This document shows, piece by piece, positions 42,403-51,589 of a DNA stretch of 64,000 bases. The position numbers and the translations under genes are program-made. The notes beneath the pieces are model-generated. The model searched no databases, was not told the origin of the DNA, and worked only from the letters and a program-made list of their open reading frames with translations. The stretch comes from Clostridia bacterium (lineage in GTDB: Bacteria; Bacillota; Clostridia; Peptostreptococcales; Anaerovoracaceae): NCBI GenBank assembly GCA_910575405.1, contig CAJTER010000001.1:176382-240381 (forward strand), given 5' to 3'. Position 1 is the stretch's first letter. Each line of letters opens with the position of its first letter.

Positions 42403-42446
42403 CTGATTTTAACACTCCCACTGTCTGGCAGGGGCTCTCCTGATTT
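42398..42446 (-). ncRNA. ToxI-like antitoxin repeat remnant
   Basis: Two copies of a 12-nt block (AAATCAGGAGAG on the minus strand) start 37 nt apart (42398-42409 and 42435-42446). The length is close to the 34-39-nt repeat units of known type III antitoxin RNAs. Only about 1.3 units remain. Confidence 0.55.
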
Positions 42447-42510
42447 ATGTTTATTATGCGAAAGGCGTGCAGAGCTCAACCGTCTTTTTAATGGAAATTT
42501 CAGTTTTTCC

Positions 42511-43146
42511 TTATTTCATCCGCTCCTGCTTCACCTTGTGATCCACCACGTGGCGCTTGGCCAGTTCTGCCGTTACGTCCTTCATCTCAATTCTCTGCTG
42601 CACCATCATAACCATCACGTGATAGGCAAGGTCCGCGATTTCATAGATAGTCTCTTCCTTGTCCTCCTTGGCTCCGGCGATGATAACCTCCGTACATTCT
42701 TCGCCTACTTTTTTGAGGATCTTATCCATGCCTTTGTCAAAGAGGTAGGTGGTGTAACTGCCTTCCTTTGGCTGGGTTTTGCGGCCCTCTATCATGTTGT
42801 AGAGACCTTCGTACGAGAACGGCGTTTCATCCTCTGCCGCGAAAACCGGGTTGAAAAAGCAGCTTTCCGCTCCCGTGTGGCAGGCCGGTCCGTCCTTGAT
42901 GACTTCCACCACCAGAGAATCTCCGTCGCAGTCGGCTGTGATGCTGACGACCTTCTGCCGGTTGCCGCTGGTTTCGCCCTTTCTCCACAGCTCCTGTCTG
43001 CTGCGGCTGAAAAAGCAGGTATAGCCTTCTTTCATGGTAATATCCAGGGATTCCTGGTTCATGTATGCTACGGTCAGAACCTGTTTGGAATAGTAGTCCT
43101 GAACAACAGCAGGAATGAGGCCCTTCTCATCAAATTTCAAATCCAT
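42511..43146 (-). CDS. hisIE: Phosphoribosyl-AMP cyclohydrolase / phosphoribosyl-ATP pyrophosphatase
   Basis: A 211-residue fusion that carries out steps 2 and 3 of histidine synthesis. HisI half (1-110): [38 protein letters not shown] with the zinc Cys in [12 protein letters not shown] and [12 protein letters not shown]. HisE half (115-211): [43 protein letters not shown]. Both halves look complete. Ten nt behind hisF; last gene of the operon. No clear terminator was seen behind it; the toxI-like repeats follow on the same strand. Confidence 0.96.
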   Translation of the reverse strand: MDLKFDEKGLIPAVVQDYYSKQVLTVAYMNQESLDITMKEGYTCFFSRSRQELWRKGETSGNRQKVVSITADCDGDSLVVEVIKDGPACHTGAESCFFNPVFAAEDETPFSYEGLYNMIEGRKTQPKEGSYTTYLFDKGMDKILKKVGEECTEVIIAGAKEDKEETIYEIADLAYHVMVMMVQQRIEMKDVTAELAKRHVVDHKVKQERMK

Positions 43147-43156
43147 ATCTTTCTCC

Positions 43157-43912
43157 TTACAGGCGCACTTCCACGCCTTCCTTTCTCAGATATTCTTTCA
43201 GCTCCCGAATGCTGATCTCCTTGAAGTGGAAAATGCTGGCCGCCAGTCCCGCATCAATTCCGGGATGTTTGAACAGCTCTGAAAAATGTCCCATAGTCCC
43301 TGCGCCGCCGGAGGCGATGATGGGCACGGATACTCTTGCCGCAAGTTCGTCCAGGAGTTCCAGGTCAAATCCGTCCTTTACGCCATCTGTATCAATGCTG
43401 TTGACTACCAGTTCTCCTGCGCCCCGGTTTACGCCATCTACTGCCCACTGCAGCGCGTCAATACCGGTATTTTCCCTTCCGCCTTTGGAAAAGAGCCGGA
43501 ACGTGCCGTCCACCCGCTTGATGTCCATGCTGAGAACAACGCACTGATCGCCGTATTTTTTCGCTCCCTGTTCGATGAGATCCGGATTGCGGATGGCTCC
43601 GCTGTTGACGCTGACTTTATCTGCGCCGCATTTGAGCACCCGGTCAAAATCATCTAACGTATTGATGCCTCCTCCTACCGTAAGGGGGATGAAAATCTGG
43701 GATGCCACATCTACCAGAATATCCGAAAAGAGGGAACGCTCCTCTACGCTTGCTGTAATATCGTAAAAGACCAGCTCGTCAGCGCCGCTCTCATTGTAAA
43801 AGCGCGCCATTTCTACCGGATCTGCCACATCCTGAATTCCTTCAAAATTAATTCCCTTTACCACCCGTCCGTTCCGCACGTCCAAGCAGGGGATAATTCT
43901 CTTTGTAATCAT
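43157..43912 (-). CDS. hisF: Imidazole glycerol phosphate synthase, cyclase subunit
   Basis: A 251-residue TIM barrel. [21 protein letters not shown] holds the catalytic Asp 11 type residue; [21 protein letters not shown] and [15 protein letters not shown] (second catalytic Asp) and [12 protein letters not shown] are the phosphate-binding repeats. It works with HisH, which delivers ammonia, to form imidazole glycerol phosphate and AICAR. Eighty-five nt behind hisA. Confidence 0.97.
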   Translation of the reverse strand: MITKRIIPCLDVRNGRVVKGINFEGIQDVADPVEMARFYNESGADELVFYDITASVEERSLFSDILVDVASQIFIPLTVGGGINTLDDFDRVLKCGADKVSVNSGAIRNPDLIEQGAKKYGDQCVVLSMDIKRVDGTFRLFSKGGRENTGIDALQWAVDGVNRGAGELVVNSIDTDGVKDGFDLELLDELAARVSVPIIASGGAGTMGHFSELFKHPGIDAGLAASIFHFKEISIRELKEYLRKEGVEVRL

Positions 43913-43997
43913 GTATTCTCCTTCACTTGTGCAAGAGCCGTCTCATCGGCTGGCCTGCCCTGAGTCTTTCCTGTGTCGCTTCTTTCCCCCTGCAGGT

Positions 43998-44708
43998 TTA
44001 TGTCGCAAGGGTAATGGCCCGCTCCAGATCCAGCATACCGTCGTACAGCGCTTTTCCCAGAATAGCTCCGCTGACCGTGTCCTTCAGCTCTGTAATCTCG
44101 GATTCAAAGCTGATTCCGCCGGATGCAATAATATCAAGCCCTTTTATCTGCGATAGCTGGCGGTACGCTTCCAGATTCGTCCCCTTCAGTCCTCCATCTC
44201 TGGAAATATCCGTGTAAATGACGGTTTTGACGCCGATTTTGGCAAGGTATCTGCAAAAGTCCATGCCCTCTTTGTCCGTAACTTCCTTCCAGCCGTTTAC
44301 CGCGACGTATCCGTCCTTTACATCTACTCCAACTGCTATCTTTTCTTTGTATTTAGATACCATGCGCTTTAGAAATTCCGGATCCTTCACCGCAATGGTT
44401 CCCAAAATCACACGGCCTACGCCAAGCTCCAGATACTGTTTTATCCGCTCTTCGTCCCGAATTCCGCCGCCGACTTCCACAAAGAAGCCCGCGCCGGAAA
44501 CGATCTCCCGGATGGATTCAAAGTTTACGAGGCGGCCATCCTTTGCCCCGTCCAGATCTACAAGGTGCAGGTTTTTTGCTCCCTTTTCCTGAAACCTTTT
44601 TGCTACGTCTACCGGACTTTTGCTGTATACGGTCATCTGATCGTAATCGCCCTGAAACAGGCGGACCGCCTGTCCGTCTCTCAAATCAATAGCTGGAAAT
44701 AGTTCCAT
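43998..44708 (-). CDS. hisA: ProFAR isomerase
   Basis: A 236-residue half-barrel-repeat enzyme. ELFPAIDLRDGQAVRLFQGD (catalytic Asp), EVGGGIRDEERIKQYLELGVGR, VYTDISRDGGLKGTNLEAYR with the second Asp and IASGGISFESEI. It isomerises ProFAR to PRFAR ahead of HisHF. It begins 3 nt behind the DUF4825-like gene, so the two are translationally close. Confidence 0.96.
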   Translation of the reverse strand: MELFPAIDLRDGQAVRLFQGDYDQMTVYSKSPVDVAKRFQEKGAKNLHLVDLDGAKDGRLVNFESIREIVSGAGFFVEVGGGIRDEERIKQYLELGVGRVILGTIAVKDPEFLKRMVSKYKEKIAVGVDVKDGYVAVNGWKEVTDKEGMDFCRYLAKIGVKTVIYTDISRDGGLKGTNLEAYRQLSQIKGLDIIASGGISFESEITELKDTVSGAILGKALYDGMLDLERAITLAT

Positions 44709-44711
44709 GGT

Positions 44712-45356
44712 TTATTCGCTTCCTTTCTGCAGCTTTAATAACGCATCCAGCGTTTTTTCATCTGCTCCGTACCGCTTCACATCTGAGCCCATCAGCTGAG
44801 CCGCCTGCTGCTGATTGAGGTAAATCGTCACATCGGCAGGTTCACCTTGCTGTGGGATCAAAGTATAGGTCCACTGAACCTGCTGCGCATCGTTGATAAG
44901 GGCAAGGATCTGCAGAGCATATCCCTGAACCATCCGATCAAACGTATTCTTATCCGCCTCGGCAACAGTCTTGTGAAGCCGTATATTAACGCTCTTTGGC
45001 GATTCCTTTGTCTGAAGCTCCACCATATAATTGGCGACCTTTGTCTTCAGATCGATGGTTTCCAGCAGCTTTGCCACTGCAGCAGAGTCGCTGATACTGT
45101 CCACCTTTGCGGAAAAGAGCTCTCTGGCCTCATCGGAAATTCCCCGTTCTTCTTCGGTTTCCTGCGCCTGTGTTGTTTCCTGCTCAGTCGCCTGCTCCGT
45201 CGCTTCTCCGCTTTCTGTGGGATCGGTGGGAACCTGATCCCGTTCATTATTTCCCGAAATCAGCAGCAACAAGCCGCCCAGTGCAACAGCTGTTACTGCC
45301 GCTATTACGAGAATCATCTTGATGTTCTTGTTAATGGAACTACGCACTGTTTTCAT
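44712..45356 (-). CDS. Membrane-anchored protein embedded in the his operon
   Basis: A 214-residue protein with one N-terminal membrane segment (residues 13-34; MILVIAAVTAVALGGLLLLI), a Thr/Glu/Gln-rich linker (EATEQATEQETTQAQETEEE) and an external domain of ~140 residues (SVNIRLHKTVAEADKNTFDR...VTIYLNQQQAAQLMG). The external part has a DUF4825-like look, but I am not sure. No enzymatic motif. It sits between hisH and hisA with gaps of 19 and 3 nt and must be co-transcribed. A role in histidine synthesis is not evident; it may have been captured by the operon. Confidence 0.72.
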   Translation of the reverse strand: MKTVRSSINKNIKMILVIAAVTAVALGGLLLLISGNNERDQVPTDPTESGEATEQATEQETTQAQETEEERGISDEARELFSAKVDSISDSAAVAKLLETIDLKTKVANYMVELQTKESPKSVNIRLHKTVAEADKNTFDRMVQGYALQILALINDAQQVQWTYTLIPQQGEPADVTIYLNQQQAAQLMGSDVKRYGADEKTLDALLKLQKGSE

Positions 45357-45375
45357 CTTTTCGTCTCCTATAAAG

Positions 45376-46002
45376 TTATAGTTCGATAAAGGCTTTCAAA
45401 ATGTTCAGCCCCACGCTGCCGCTCTTTTCCGGATGGAATTGGGTTCCGTAAACGGATCCGCTGCGAACGGCGCCTGTAATCTCAATATCGTAATTTGACG
45501 AAGCGATAGTGTTTGTAAGACAATTCCTGCCATAATAGCTATGTACATAATAAACGTAATCGCCGTTTTTTATGTACTTAAAGATGGGATCGTTTCCTTT
45601 CAGGGTCAGGCTGTTCCACCCGATATGGGGGACCTTCAGCTTTTGACTGGATGTCCCGTATTGGGCCAGGTCTTCTTCAATGGAAGCGATTTCACCCTTT
45701 ATGAGTCCCAGGCCTTCATGTTGCCCGTATTCATAGCTTTTTTCAAAGAGAAGCTGCATTCCCAGGCAGATGCCGAGAAGTGGCTTGCCTTTTTTGGTTT
45801 CCGCGATAATCGTCTCCACAAGGCCGGTGGCTTTCAGCTTTGCGATAGCATCTTCAAAAGCCCCTACTCCCGGAAGGATGATGCGATCTGCCGCTAGAAT
45901 ATCTTCTCTTTTATTTGTAACAATGGTTTCGGCTCCCAGAAACTTGAGGGAGGCTGTGAGGGAAAATAAATTTCCCACTCCATAATCAATTACTGCAATC
46001 AT
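45376..46002 (-). CDS. hisH: Imidazole glycerol phosphate synthase, glutamine amidotransferase subunit
   Basis: A 208-residue class I glutaminase. VIDYGVGNLFSLTASLKFLG at the start, LPGVGAF, nucleophile Cys 79 in LLGICLGMQLLF, and the His/Glu of the triad in GTQFHPEKSGSVG. It provides ammonia to HisF. Thirteen nt behind hisB. Confidence 0.97.
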   Translation of the reverse strand: MIAVIDYGVGNLFSLTASLKFLGAETIVTNKREDILAADRIILPGVGAFEDAIAKLKATGLVETIIAETKKGKPLLGICLGMQLLFEKSYEYGQHEGLGLIKGEIASIEEDLAQYGTSSQKLKVPHIGWNSLTLKGNDPIFKYIKNGDYVYYVHSYYGRNCLTNTIASSNYDIEITGAVRSGSVYGTQFHPEKSGSVGLNILKAFIEL

Positions 46003-46014
46003 GTCTTACCTTTC

Positions 46015-46602
46015 TTAAAGAACGCCCTTTGTGGAAGGGATTTCATCTGCGTATTTGGGATCAATTGCCGAGGCCTGAGCAAGCGCCCGGGCAAAAGATT
46101 TGAACACGGCTTCAATAATGTGATGGCTGTTTTCACCTGCCATTAATTTGAAGTGAAGCGTCAGCCCCATTTCCCTGGAAAACGCAGTCATAAATTCCTT
46201 TACCAGTTCCGTGTCAAAAGTCCCGACTTTCTGGGTCGGTATTTCCACATCAAAATTCAGGTACGCTCTCCCGCTGATGTCCAGTCCGCACAGCACCAGA
46301 GTTTCGTCCATAGGAAGCACCATGCTCCCATAACGGTAAATCCCCGTTTTAGTGTTGAGCGCCTCCTTGAAAGCCTGTCCAAGGCAGATGCCGATATCTT
46401 CGGCTGTATGGTGGTCATCTACGTGGCTATCGCCAATACACTCTAAAAAAAGATCAAAACGGCCATGGCGGGAAAACAGCTCCAGCATGTGATCCAGAAA
46501 GCCGCATCCCGTATTGATTTTAAATACTCCGCTGCCATCAATATTAAGGGACAGCTGTATATCCGTTTCCCTTGTTTTTCTCTTTATCTGGCTGCTTCTC
46601 AT
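46015..46602 (-). CDS. hisB: Imidazoleglycerol-phosphate dehydratase
   Basis: A 195-residue single-domain dehydratase with the duplicated manganese motifs DSHVDDHHTAEDIGICLGQAF and ENSHHIIEAVFKSFARAL, plus GCGFLDHMLELFSRHG. There is no attached histidinol phosphatase, as usual in Bacillota. Overlaps the end of hisC by 4 nt (ATGA). Confidence 0.97.
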   Translation of the reverse strand: MRSSQIKRKTRETDIQLSLNIDGSGVFKINTGCGFLDHMLELFSRHGRFDLFLECIGDSHVDDHHTAEDIGICLGQAFKEALNTKTGIYRYGSMVLPMDETLVLCGLDISGRAYLNFDVEIPTQKVGTFDTELVKEFMTAFSREMGLTLHFKLMAGENSHHIIEAVFKSFARALAQASAIDPKYADEIPSTKGVL

Positions 46603-47696
46603 ACTTCCGTCCTTTCAAGCAAGTCCTTTGAGTCCTTTGCTTCGAGCAATTCTCTCGTTATATTCAAAAGTTCCTTCATATCGTCTTCTTTTCCTATGGT
46701 GATACGGACAAAATCTGAAACAGGGTCTTTTTCAAAGTGTCGTACCAGTATCTTTCTTTTTCTAAGTCCATCGAAGTATTCTTTACCTGAAAGCCGGTCG
46801 CTCTTTGCAAAGATGAAATTGGCAGAAGATGGAAGCACTGTAAATCCAAGCGCTCTCATTTGTTCCGCTATTTCCTGACGGGTGCGAATGATGGCCTCTC
46901 TGGTCTTTTGGAAGTAAGCATCGTCTTTGATGGCTTCTGCCGCAGCCAGAATGGACAGCCGGTTCAGGTTGTATGGGTTAAAGCTGAACTTGATCCGATT
47001 GAGGTCGGAAATCAGTTCTCTGCTGCCCATAGCAAACCCGACTCTGGCTCCTGCCAGGCTTCTGGATTTTGAAAAAGTCTGTACCACTAATAGATTATCA
47101 TATTTTTGCAAAAAAGGCACGCAACTTTTTGCCCCAAAATCAATATATGCTTCATCAATTATAACTAAGTTGCTCCCGTTGCTTTTAAGGATATCCTCAA
47201 TATCGGCTAAATTCAAGGCGATCCCCGTCGGAGCGCCCGGGTTTGCGATAATGATTGTTCCCTGCAAATTTTTATATTTTTTTGTGTCAATCGACAAATC
47301 TTCTTTCAAGGGTATCGGATGACACTTTGCACGGAAGATATCCCCGTAAACCTTGTAAAACCCATAGCTTGGCTCTGGAAAATAAATGTCCCGATTTTCA
47401 TTTTGAAAGGCCATGAAGGAAAATGCCAGAATCTCGTCCGATCCGTTTCCAACCATTACCTGTTCTGTTTCCAGCTGGTAATAATCCGCAATTGCCTGCA
47501 CCAGAACGGATACCTCCGGATCCGGATAAAGCATTAATTTGCTTATTTCTGTCTGATTTAAAACCTCCAGCACTTTTGGACTGGGCCCGTAAGGGTTTTC
47601 GTTGGTATTCAGCTTGATCAGCCCCTCGGTTTTGGGCTGTTCACCCGGAGTATATGGCTCCAGGCTTTCGTATTGCCTGTTTAAAAATCTGCTCAT
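46599..47696 (-). CDS. hisC: Histidinol-phosphate aminotransferase
   Basis: A 365-residue fold-type I PLP enzyme. LNTNENPYGPSPKVLEVL at the N-terminus, NGSDEILAF, NPGAPTGIALN, IDEAYIDFGAKS, the PLP Lys in QTFSKSRSLAGARVGFA, and VRITIGKEDDM with the carboxylate-binding Arg. It transaminates imidazole-acetol phosphate. Seventy-seven nt behind hisG, where hisD usually stands in related operons. Confidence 0.96.
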   Translation of the reverse strand: MSRFLNRQYESLEPYTPGEQPKTEGLIKLNTNENPYGPSPKVLEVLNQTEISKLMLYPDPEVSVLVQAIADYYQLETEQVMVGNGSDEILAFSFMAFQNENRDIYFPEPSYGFYKVYGDIFRAKCHPIPLKEDLSIDTKKYKNLQGTIIIANPGAPTGIALNLADIEDILKSNGSNLVIIDEAYIDFGAKSCVPFLQKYDNLLVVQTFSKSRSLAGARVGFAMGSRELISDLNRIKFSFNPYNLNRLSILAAAEAIKDDAYFQKTREAIIRTRQEIAEQMRALGFTVLPSSANFIFAKSDRLSGKEYFDGLRKRKILVRHFEKDPVSDFVRITIGKEDDMKELLNITRELLEAKDSKDLLERTEV

Positions 47697-47773
47697 TTAT
47701 TGTATCTCCCCTTCTGCCATTTTTCAAATTAAGTTTTTCTGATTTTTTTGTGAAGCTTTTATGTGGCTGCTTT

Positions 47774-48406
47774 CTATTCCTCTTCCCGGCCAACTGCCAA
47801 GGACAGTTTTTCCATCATATCGCTGATGATCTGGTTCTGGAATTTAAAGCTGGATTTGTTGGCGATAAAGCGGGCGCTGATGTTTTTGAATTCTTCGATG
47901 ACCTCCAGATTGTTGGCTTTCAGGGTGCCGCCTGTTTCCACAATATCCACGATCACATCGGACAGACCCAGAATCGGAGCCAGTTCAATGCTGCCGTTGA
48001 GCTTGATAATTTCAATGTCCCTGTTTTTTTCGGAATAAAATTTCTTGGCAATGTTAACATATTTTGTGGCGATGCGCAGAGTTCGATCCGGATCCTCCTT
48101 ATAGCCCTTTGGCGCGGCCACTGCCATGCGGCACTTTCCAATATCCAGATCCAGCAGCTCGTAGACATCCGGGCCGCTTTCCAGCAGAATGTCCTTTCCT
48201 ACAATTCCCACATCCGCCGCGTGATGTTCCACATAGATGGCCACGTCGCTGGGCTTTACCAGCAGATAGCGGACGCCCTTTTCCGGACTTTCCAGCACCA
48301 GCAGCCTATTTTTATCTTCATACGCCGGACAATCATAGCCTGCGTCCCGCAGCATTCCGTAAACCTGATCCCCTAATCTGCCCTTTGGCAGCGCAATATT
48401 TAACAT
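47774..48406 (-). CDS. hisG: ATP phosphoribosyltransferase, short form
   Basis: A 210-residue HisG of the short type that lacks the C-terminal regulatory domain and needs HisZ. MLNIALPKGRLGDQVYGMLR, GVRYLLVKPSDVAIYVEHHAADVGIVGKD, RIATKYVNIAKKF and the PRPP loop ADVIVDIVETGGTLKANNL-type sequence (SDVIVDIVETGGTLKANN). GGAGG 7 nt before ATG 48406 fixes the start (frame open to 48559); it overlaps the end of hisZ by 7 nt. Confidence 0.96.
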   Translation of the reverse strand: MLNIALPKGRLGDQVYGMLRDAGYDCPAYEDKNRLLVLESPEKGVRYLLVKPSDVAIYVEHHAADVGIVGKDILLESGPDVYELLDLDIGKCRMAVAAPKGYKEDPDRTLRIATKYVNIAKKFYSEKNRDIEIIKLNGSIELAPILGLSDVIVDIVETGGTLKANNLEVIEEFKNISARFIANKSSFKFQNQIISDMMEKLSLAVGREEE

Positions 48407-49527
48407 GACGCTTCCTCCTCTCTCAGCTCTCCGTTTTCCAGAATGTACAACTGCCGGTAGCGAATGTTTTCCGGCCGGGATTTTTCCGCACGCACGCTGA
48501 GCCCTTCCTGCTGCAGGCTCTGAACCGCTTTGGCAACCTGGGCCACGCCTTCGCTGCACTTGTAGAGCACCACCGCGTCCACATCGTATTCCTGCTTTTC
48601 ATAAGCAATGCGGTTAATTTCATTGAGATAGAGAGCAAAGCCTATGGCATCCACTTTTTTGCCCAGGCGTACCATGGCCTGATCGTACTGCCCCCCTGCC
48701 AGGATACTCTTTCCCAGTTCTCTCACGTAGCCCTTGAAGATGATGCCGTTGTAGTAGTCGATGTCATTTACAATGGAAAGATCCACCTGGATATGTTCCG
48801 CAAGGCTCATAGCCTCCATGGCATCATAAGTCTGGGAAAGCTCGCCCAGGGCCCGCTCCATGGCTCCGTTGAGGCAGATCCGCTTTGCTTCCTTTACCGT
48901 CTCCTTCATATCACCGTAAAGGGAGGGCAGCCGGCACAGGCTCTCGATTTGCAACTCGGACAGATCCGCCCCCTCCGCTGTTTTGCGAAGTCCGTCCGCG
49001 TTTTTGCTGCGGATGAGGCGCAGAAGCTTGAATTTAATGTGCTCCGCCACCTGAAGGCTCTCCAAAAGTTCCACCACAAAGCTCATGTGGGACAGCTCCA
49101 AGATGTAGTCGCTGCTGATAGTTTCCAGGCTCTGCGCCGCCAGGGCCACCACCTCTGCGATGCAGTAGGGGTCCACCTTGCCGATGTATTCCAGCCCCAT
49201 CTGGTTGATTTCCTTGAAGGTGTGGCTCTCCCTGCTCTCCCGGTATACGTTTTCCAGGTAGTACAGCTTTTCATTGCACTTGCTGGTTGCGTTTGTATTT
49301 TTGATGATGCTCAGGGTCACGTCCGGCTTTAAGGCCAGCAGCCTGCCATCCAGATCCGTAAAGGTGATGACCTTTTCCGTACCTAGGAAGTCCTTGTTTT
49401 CCACGTACAGACTGTATTCCTCGAACTTGCCCATCTTGTACTTTTTGTACCCGTACTGCTCGTAGAGGCCCCGCAGCGTAAGGCAGGCCCGCTCATCGGG
49501 TTTTAATTCCGCTTTTTTTGGTTTCAT
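48400..49527 (-). CDS. hisZ: ATP phosphoribosyltransferase regulatory subunit
   Basis: A 375-residue paralogue of histidyl-tRNA synthetase catalytic core without the anticodon-binding domain. YEQYGYKKYKMGKFEEYSLY, FTDLDGRLLALKPDVTLSII, YYLENVYRESRESHTFKEIN and the partial HisA-type motif VNDIDYYNGIIFKGYV mark the class II fold; LAGGQYDQAM is the third motif. It senses histidine for the HisG-HisZ complex. First gene of the operon, with a good promoter upstream. Confidence 0.95.
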   Translation of the reverse strand: MKPKKAELKPDERACLTLRGLYEQYGYKKYKMGKFEEYSLYVENKDFLGTEKVITFTDLDGRLLALKPDVTLSIIKNTNATSKCNEKLYYLENVYRESRESHTFKEINQMGLEYIGKVDPYCIAEVVALAAQSLETISSDYILELSHMSFVVELLESLQVAEHIKFKLLRLIRSKNADGLRKTAEGADLSELQIESLCRLPSLYGDMKETVKEAKRICLNGAMERALGELSQTYDAMEAMSLAEHIQVDLSIVNDIDYYNGIIFKGYVRELGKSILAGGQYDQAMVRLGKKVDAIGFALYLNEINRIAYEKQEYDVDAVVLYKCSEGVAQVAKAVQSLQQEGLSVRAEKSRPENIRYRQLYILENGELREEEASC

Positions 49528-49662
49528 ATATAAGAATCGTCCTTTCTGTAAGTTGGCGCGGCAGTCGTGAGAGCCTGTGCGCTCTTTGACACCGCGTTCG
49601 TATTATCTGAATGTTTTAACTATTTATCACGTTATCTCGATAAAGCGTTTTGCACAAAATTC

Positions 49663-49690
49663 ATTATAGCACACATTTTTTATTTGTCCA
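49663..49690 (-). promoter_or_regulatory. Sigma-70 promoter of the his operon
   Basis: Minus-strand TGGACA (49685-49690), 16-nt spacer, TATAAT (49663-49668). The predicted leader is about 128 nt; I saw no T-box or histidine-rich leader peptide in it, only a 5-bp CGCGG/CCGCG hairpin near the middle. Confidence 0.75.
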
Positions 49691-49881
49691 GATGTATGAG
49701 GGAATTTTTTTATAAGGTGTAGCCCTGCCTCTCCCTGATGTACGGATCGATATCGTCAATGCGGACTCAAATGCCTCTGCTTGTCATACCGTCCGCAGGA
49801 TTCAAGAAGATCCGATTTGTTCCTCAATCGTTTTGAGCGTCTTATCCAACATCTCTGTCCCTTAAAAACAGGATGCCTCCA

Positions 49882-50087
49882 TCAGCTTCCAAGTCTATTA
49901 TATTCAATAATATTTCTTGCTTGCTTCAAGTCAGTCAGTATATTTTTAAAATGATTGTTCACCACAGCTGCTGAAGCTGCGATACTCAATGTCCCTTTCA
50001 GCTCCCCGCGCGTATTAAAAAGAGGAACAGCGATACTGCTCACTCCTATATCAATTTCTTCCATTTCCGTGGCGTACTCCTGAAAAT
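49882..50087 (-). pseudogene. IclR-family regulator, C-terminal fragment
   Basis: Reads QEYATEMEEIDIGVSSIAVP, LFNTRGELKGTLSIAASA and a final helix: the end of the effector-binding domain of IclR regulators. The DNA-binding part and most of the sensor are absent; at about 50087 the sequence changes without a gap into the UPF0597 fragment, so a deletion fused them. Confidence 0.75.
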
Positions 50088-50630
50088 ATATTTGCTACAT
50101 TCAAGAAAGCCTTATCTTTCGTTTTTCTATTTGCATTTCCTTCAGACTCACTGAGATAAATATTCTTCCCATCTTTTGTTATGCGGATGATCCCGGTGTG
50201 CGTGTGTTCAATTTCCACTTCTGCGCTGTGTTCTCCAAAAAAACCTTCGCTAAGAGATATAGGTTGGCAACACCCTCCACAAGGATACTCTCGCAATATC
50301 CGCTTCCCATCAAAGCTTTTGTTTCCGAGATCACAGCTTCTTTCATGCCTTCAAGGACTTCCAGGTTTTTTGATGCATTTCCGCCCAGCGCTCAAGAATG
50401 GCCGCAGCTTCTATTCCTTTCAATCCTCCGGAGTTTGGAACAGTTACTCCCTGAACATTTTTCACGATGTTCCCACTGCAGTGCAGCTCAATCCGTTCAG
50501 GCCGGCATCCTAAAATTGAAACAGCTTTTGCTGCTGCATATGCAACAGCAATTGGCTCCGTACAGCCGAGAGCTGGTACTAATTCACTGCGCAGAAGATT
50601 TACATAATTATCATAAATAATTTTATCCAT
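50088..50630 (-). pseudogene. UPF0597 / L-cysteine desulfidase-like gene, truncated
   Basis: The start (MDKIIYDNYVNLLRSELVPA, LGCTEPIAVAYAAAKA, CSGNIVKNVQGVTVPNSGG) is the N-terminal part of the serine-dehydratase-like UPF0597/CdsB family, including a Cys ligand of the Fe-S type and the TVPNSGG loop. A frameshift near 50290-50340 leads to FFGEHSAEVEIEHTHTGIIR and on to about 50088, where the IclR fragment is joined. The full family length is about 430 residues; only ~180 are left. Confidence 0.72.
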
Positions 50631-50656
50631 CTTGCTTAACCTCTTTCAATTTAATT

Positions 50657-50925
50657 CTATTCGTCCTGCTTCTTCATGCGAAAACAGAAATGGCATACGC
50701 CGTTTTCATATATGCGTTTGTCATGGACGCACTCTAAATTTTCACTGTATCCTTTCGCAATCGCAGGGTCAATGACCTCACAATACAGCTTTCCGTATGT
50801 CTCCATTCCGTCTTCAATCCACTGGTCCGCAAAGCCGCATTATGTAAACAGCTGCTCCACCTGATCGTCGCTATATACATTCTGCGCGGTAAAGTTATCG
50901 CTTCTTCCCATATCATAATTAGACA
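50657..50925 (-). pseudogene. ATC-hydrolase-like fragment
   Basis: In the frame ending at 50657 the sequence reads YDMGRSDNFTAQNVYSDDQV, an in-frame TAA near 50841, then CGFADQWIEDGMETYGKLYC, EVIDPAIAKGYSENLECVHD and YENGVCHFCFRMKKQDE. This resembles the C-terminal part of L-2-amino-thiazoline-4-carboxylate hydrolase-like proteins. The identification is tentative. At least one stop codon and a missing front part make it a remnant. Confidence 0.45.
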
Positions 50926-51545
50926 AATAGCATTGCTGTCGGCCAACGAGAGGCAAATACCATTGCGTCATGACCTGCTCCGCTGTTTATATTTCTGTAT
51001 GAATATCCCAGGCTATCACAGCTTTCCTTCAGTATTTGGCGTAATCGCTCCTCCATCCTGACCGGGGCTTTACGTGAGTCTATGTCCACACTTATTTTAA
51101 GATTGTATTTGCCGGCTGCTTCTTCGGCCTTCTTTTTGATATACTCAGTCAATTCGTCAATATAATCCATTTCGCCAGAGCGCAAGTCTACTGTAAAGGT
51201 ACATTTTGATGGAATGCAGTTTGAAGAGCCTGGCAATAATTCCAATTTTCCGATAGTGGCAGTTACATCATACGGATACTGTTTCATTGTAGAATTCACA
51301 ATATGCTGAATCAGTATGCTCGCTCCCGTCATAGCATCCTGCCTTAAGGGCATGGGTACAGCCCCCGCATGACCGGCAAATCCCTCAAAGGCCAGGATTT
51401 CGTCTTTTCCTCTGTATGCAGGGCAGGCGCCTTCAGCCAAATATTCCTGCAGTGCGTTTCTCAACGTAACGCCTTTTGGATCGCGAATTATGTCCAGCTC
51501 CTTTTCTCCAAAAGCTCCCGTAATATATTGGCTTCCAACTTTACT
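50926..51545 (-). pseudogene. N-carbamoyl-L-amino acid hydrolase-like (M20) fragment
   Basis: From about 51545: GSQYITGAFGEKELDIIRDP, LRNALQEYLAEGACP, then FEGFAGHAGAVPMPLRQDAM of the dimer domain, GKLELLPGSSNCIPSKCTFT, VDLRSGEMD and NINSGAGHDAMVFA with a metal His. These are hallmarks of amidase/hydantoinase-carbamoylase (HyuC-type) enzymes. The front ~200 residues and the end after TAMLFV are missing; the end is joined directly to the ATC-hydrolase-like fragment. Confidence 0.75.
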
Positions 51546-51589
51546 TTAGATTATCCGTTTCAACTCGCTTTTGTCAGCTTCTTTCCCCG

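Noticed and set aside
49528..49660. T-box or histidine attenuator in the his leader
   Set aside because: No T-box core, no His-codon run and no terminator/antiterminator pair could be made out in the ~128-nt leader.
50051..50296. Separate small gene with CGGCCQ motif
   Set aside because: The front part is out-of-frame reading of the UPF0597 remnant; only the middle is genuine, so it was merged into that pseudogene.
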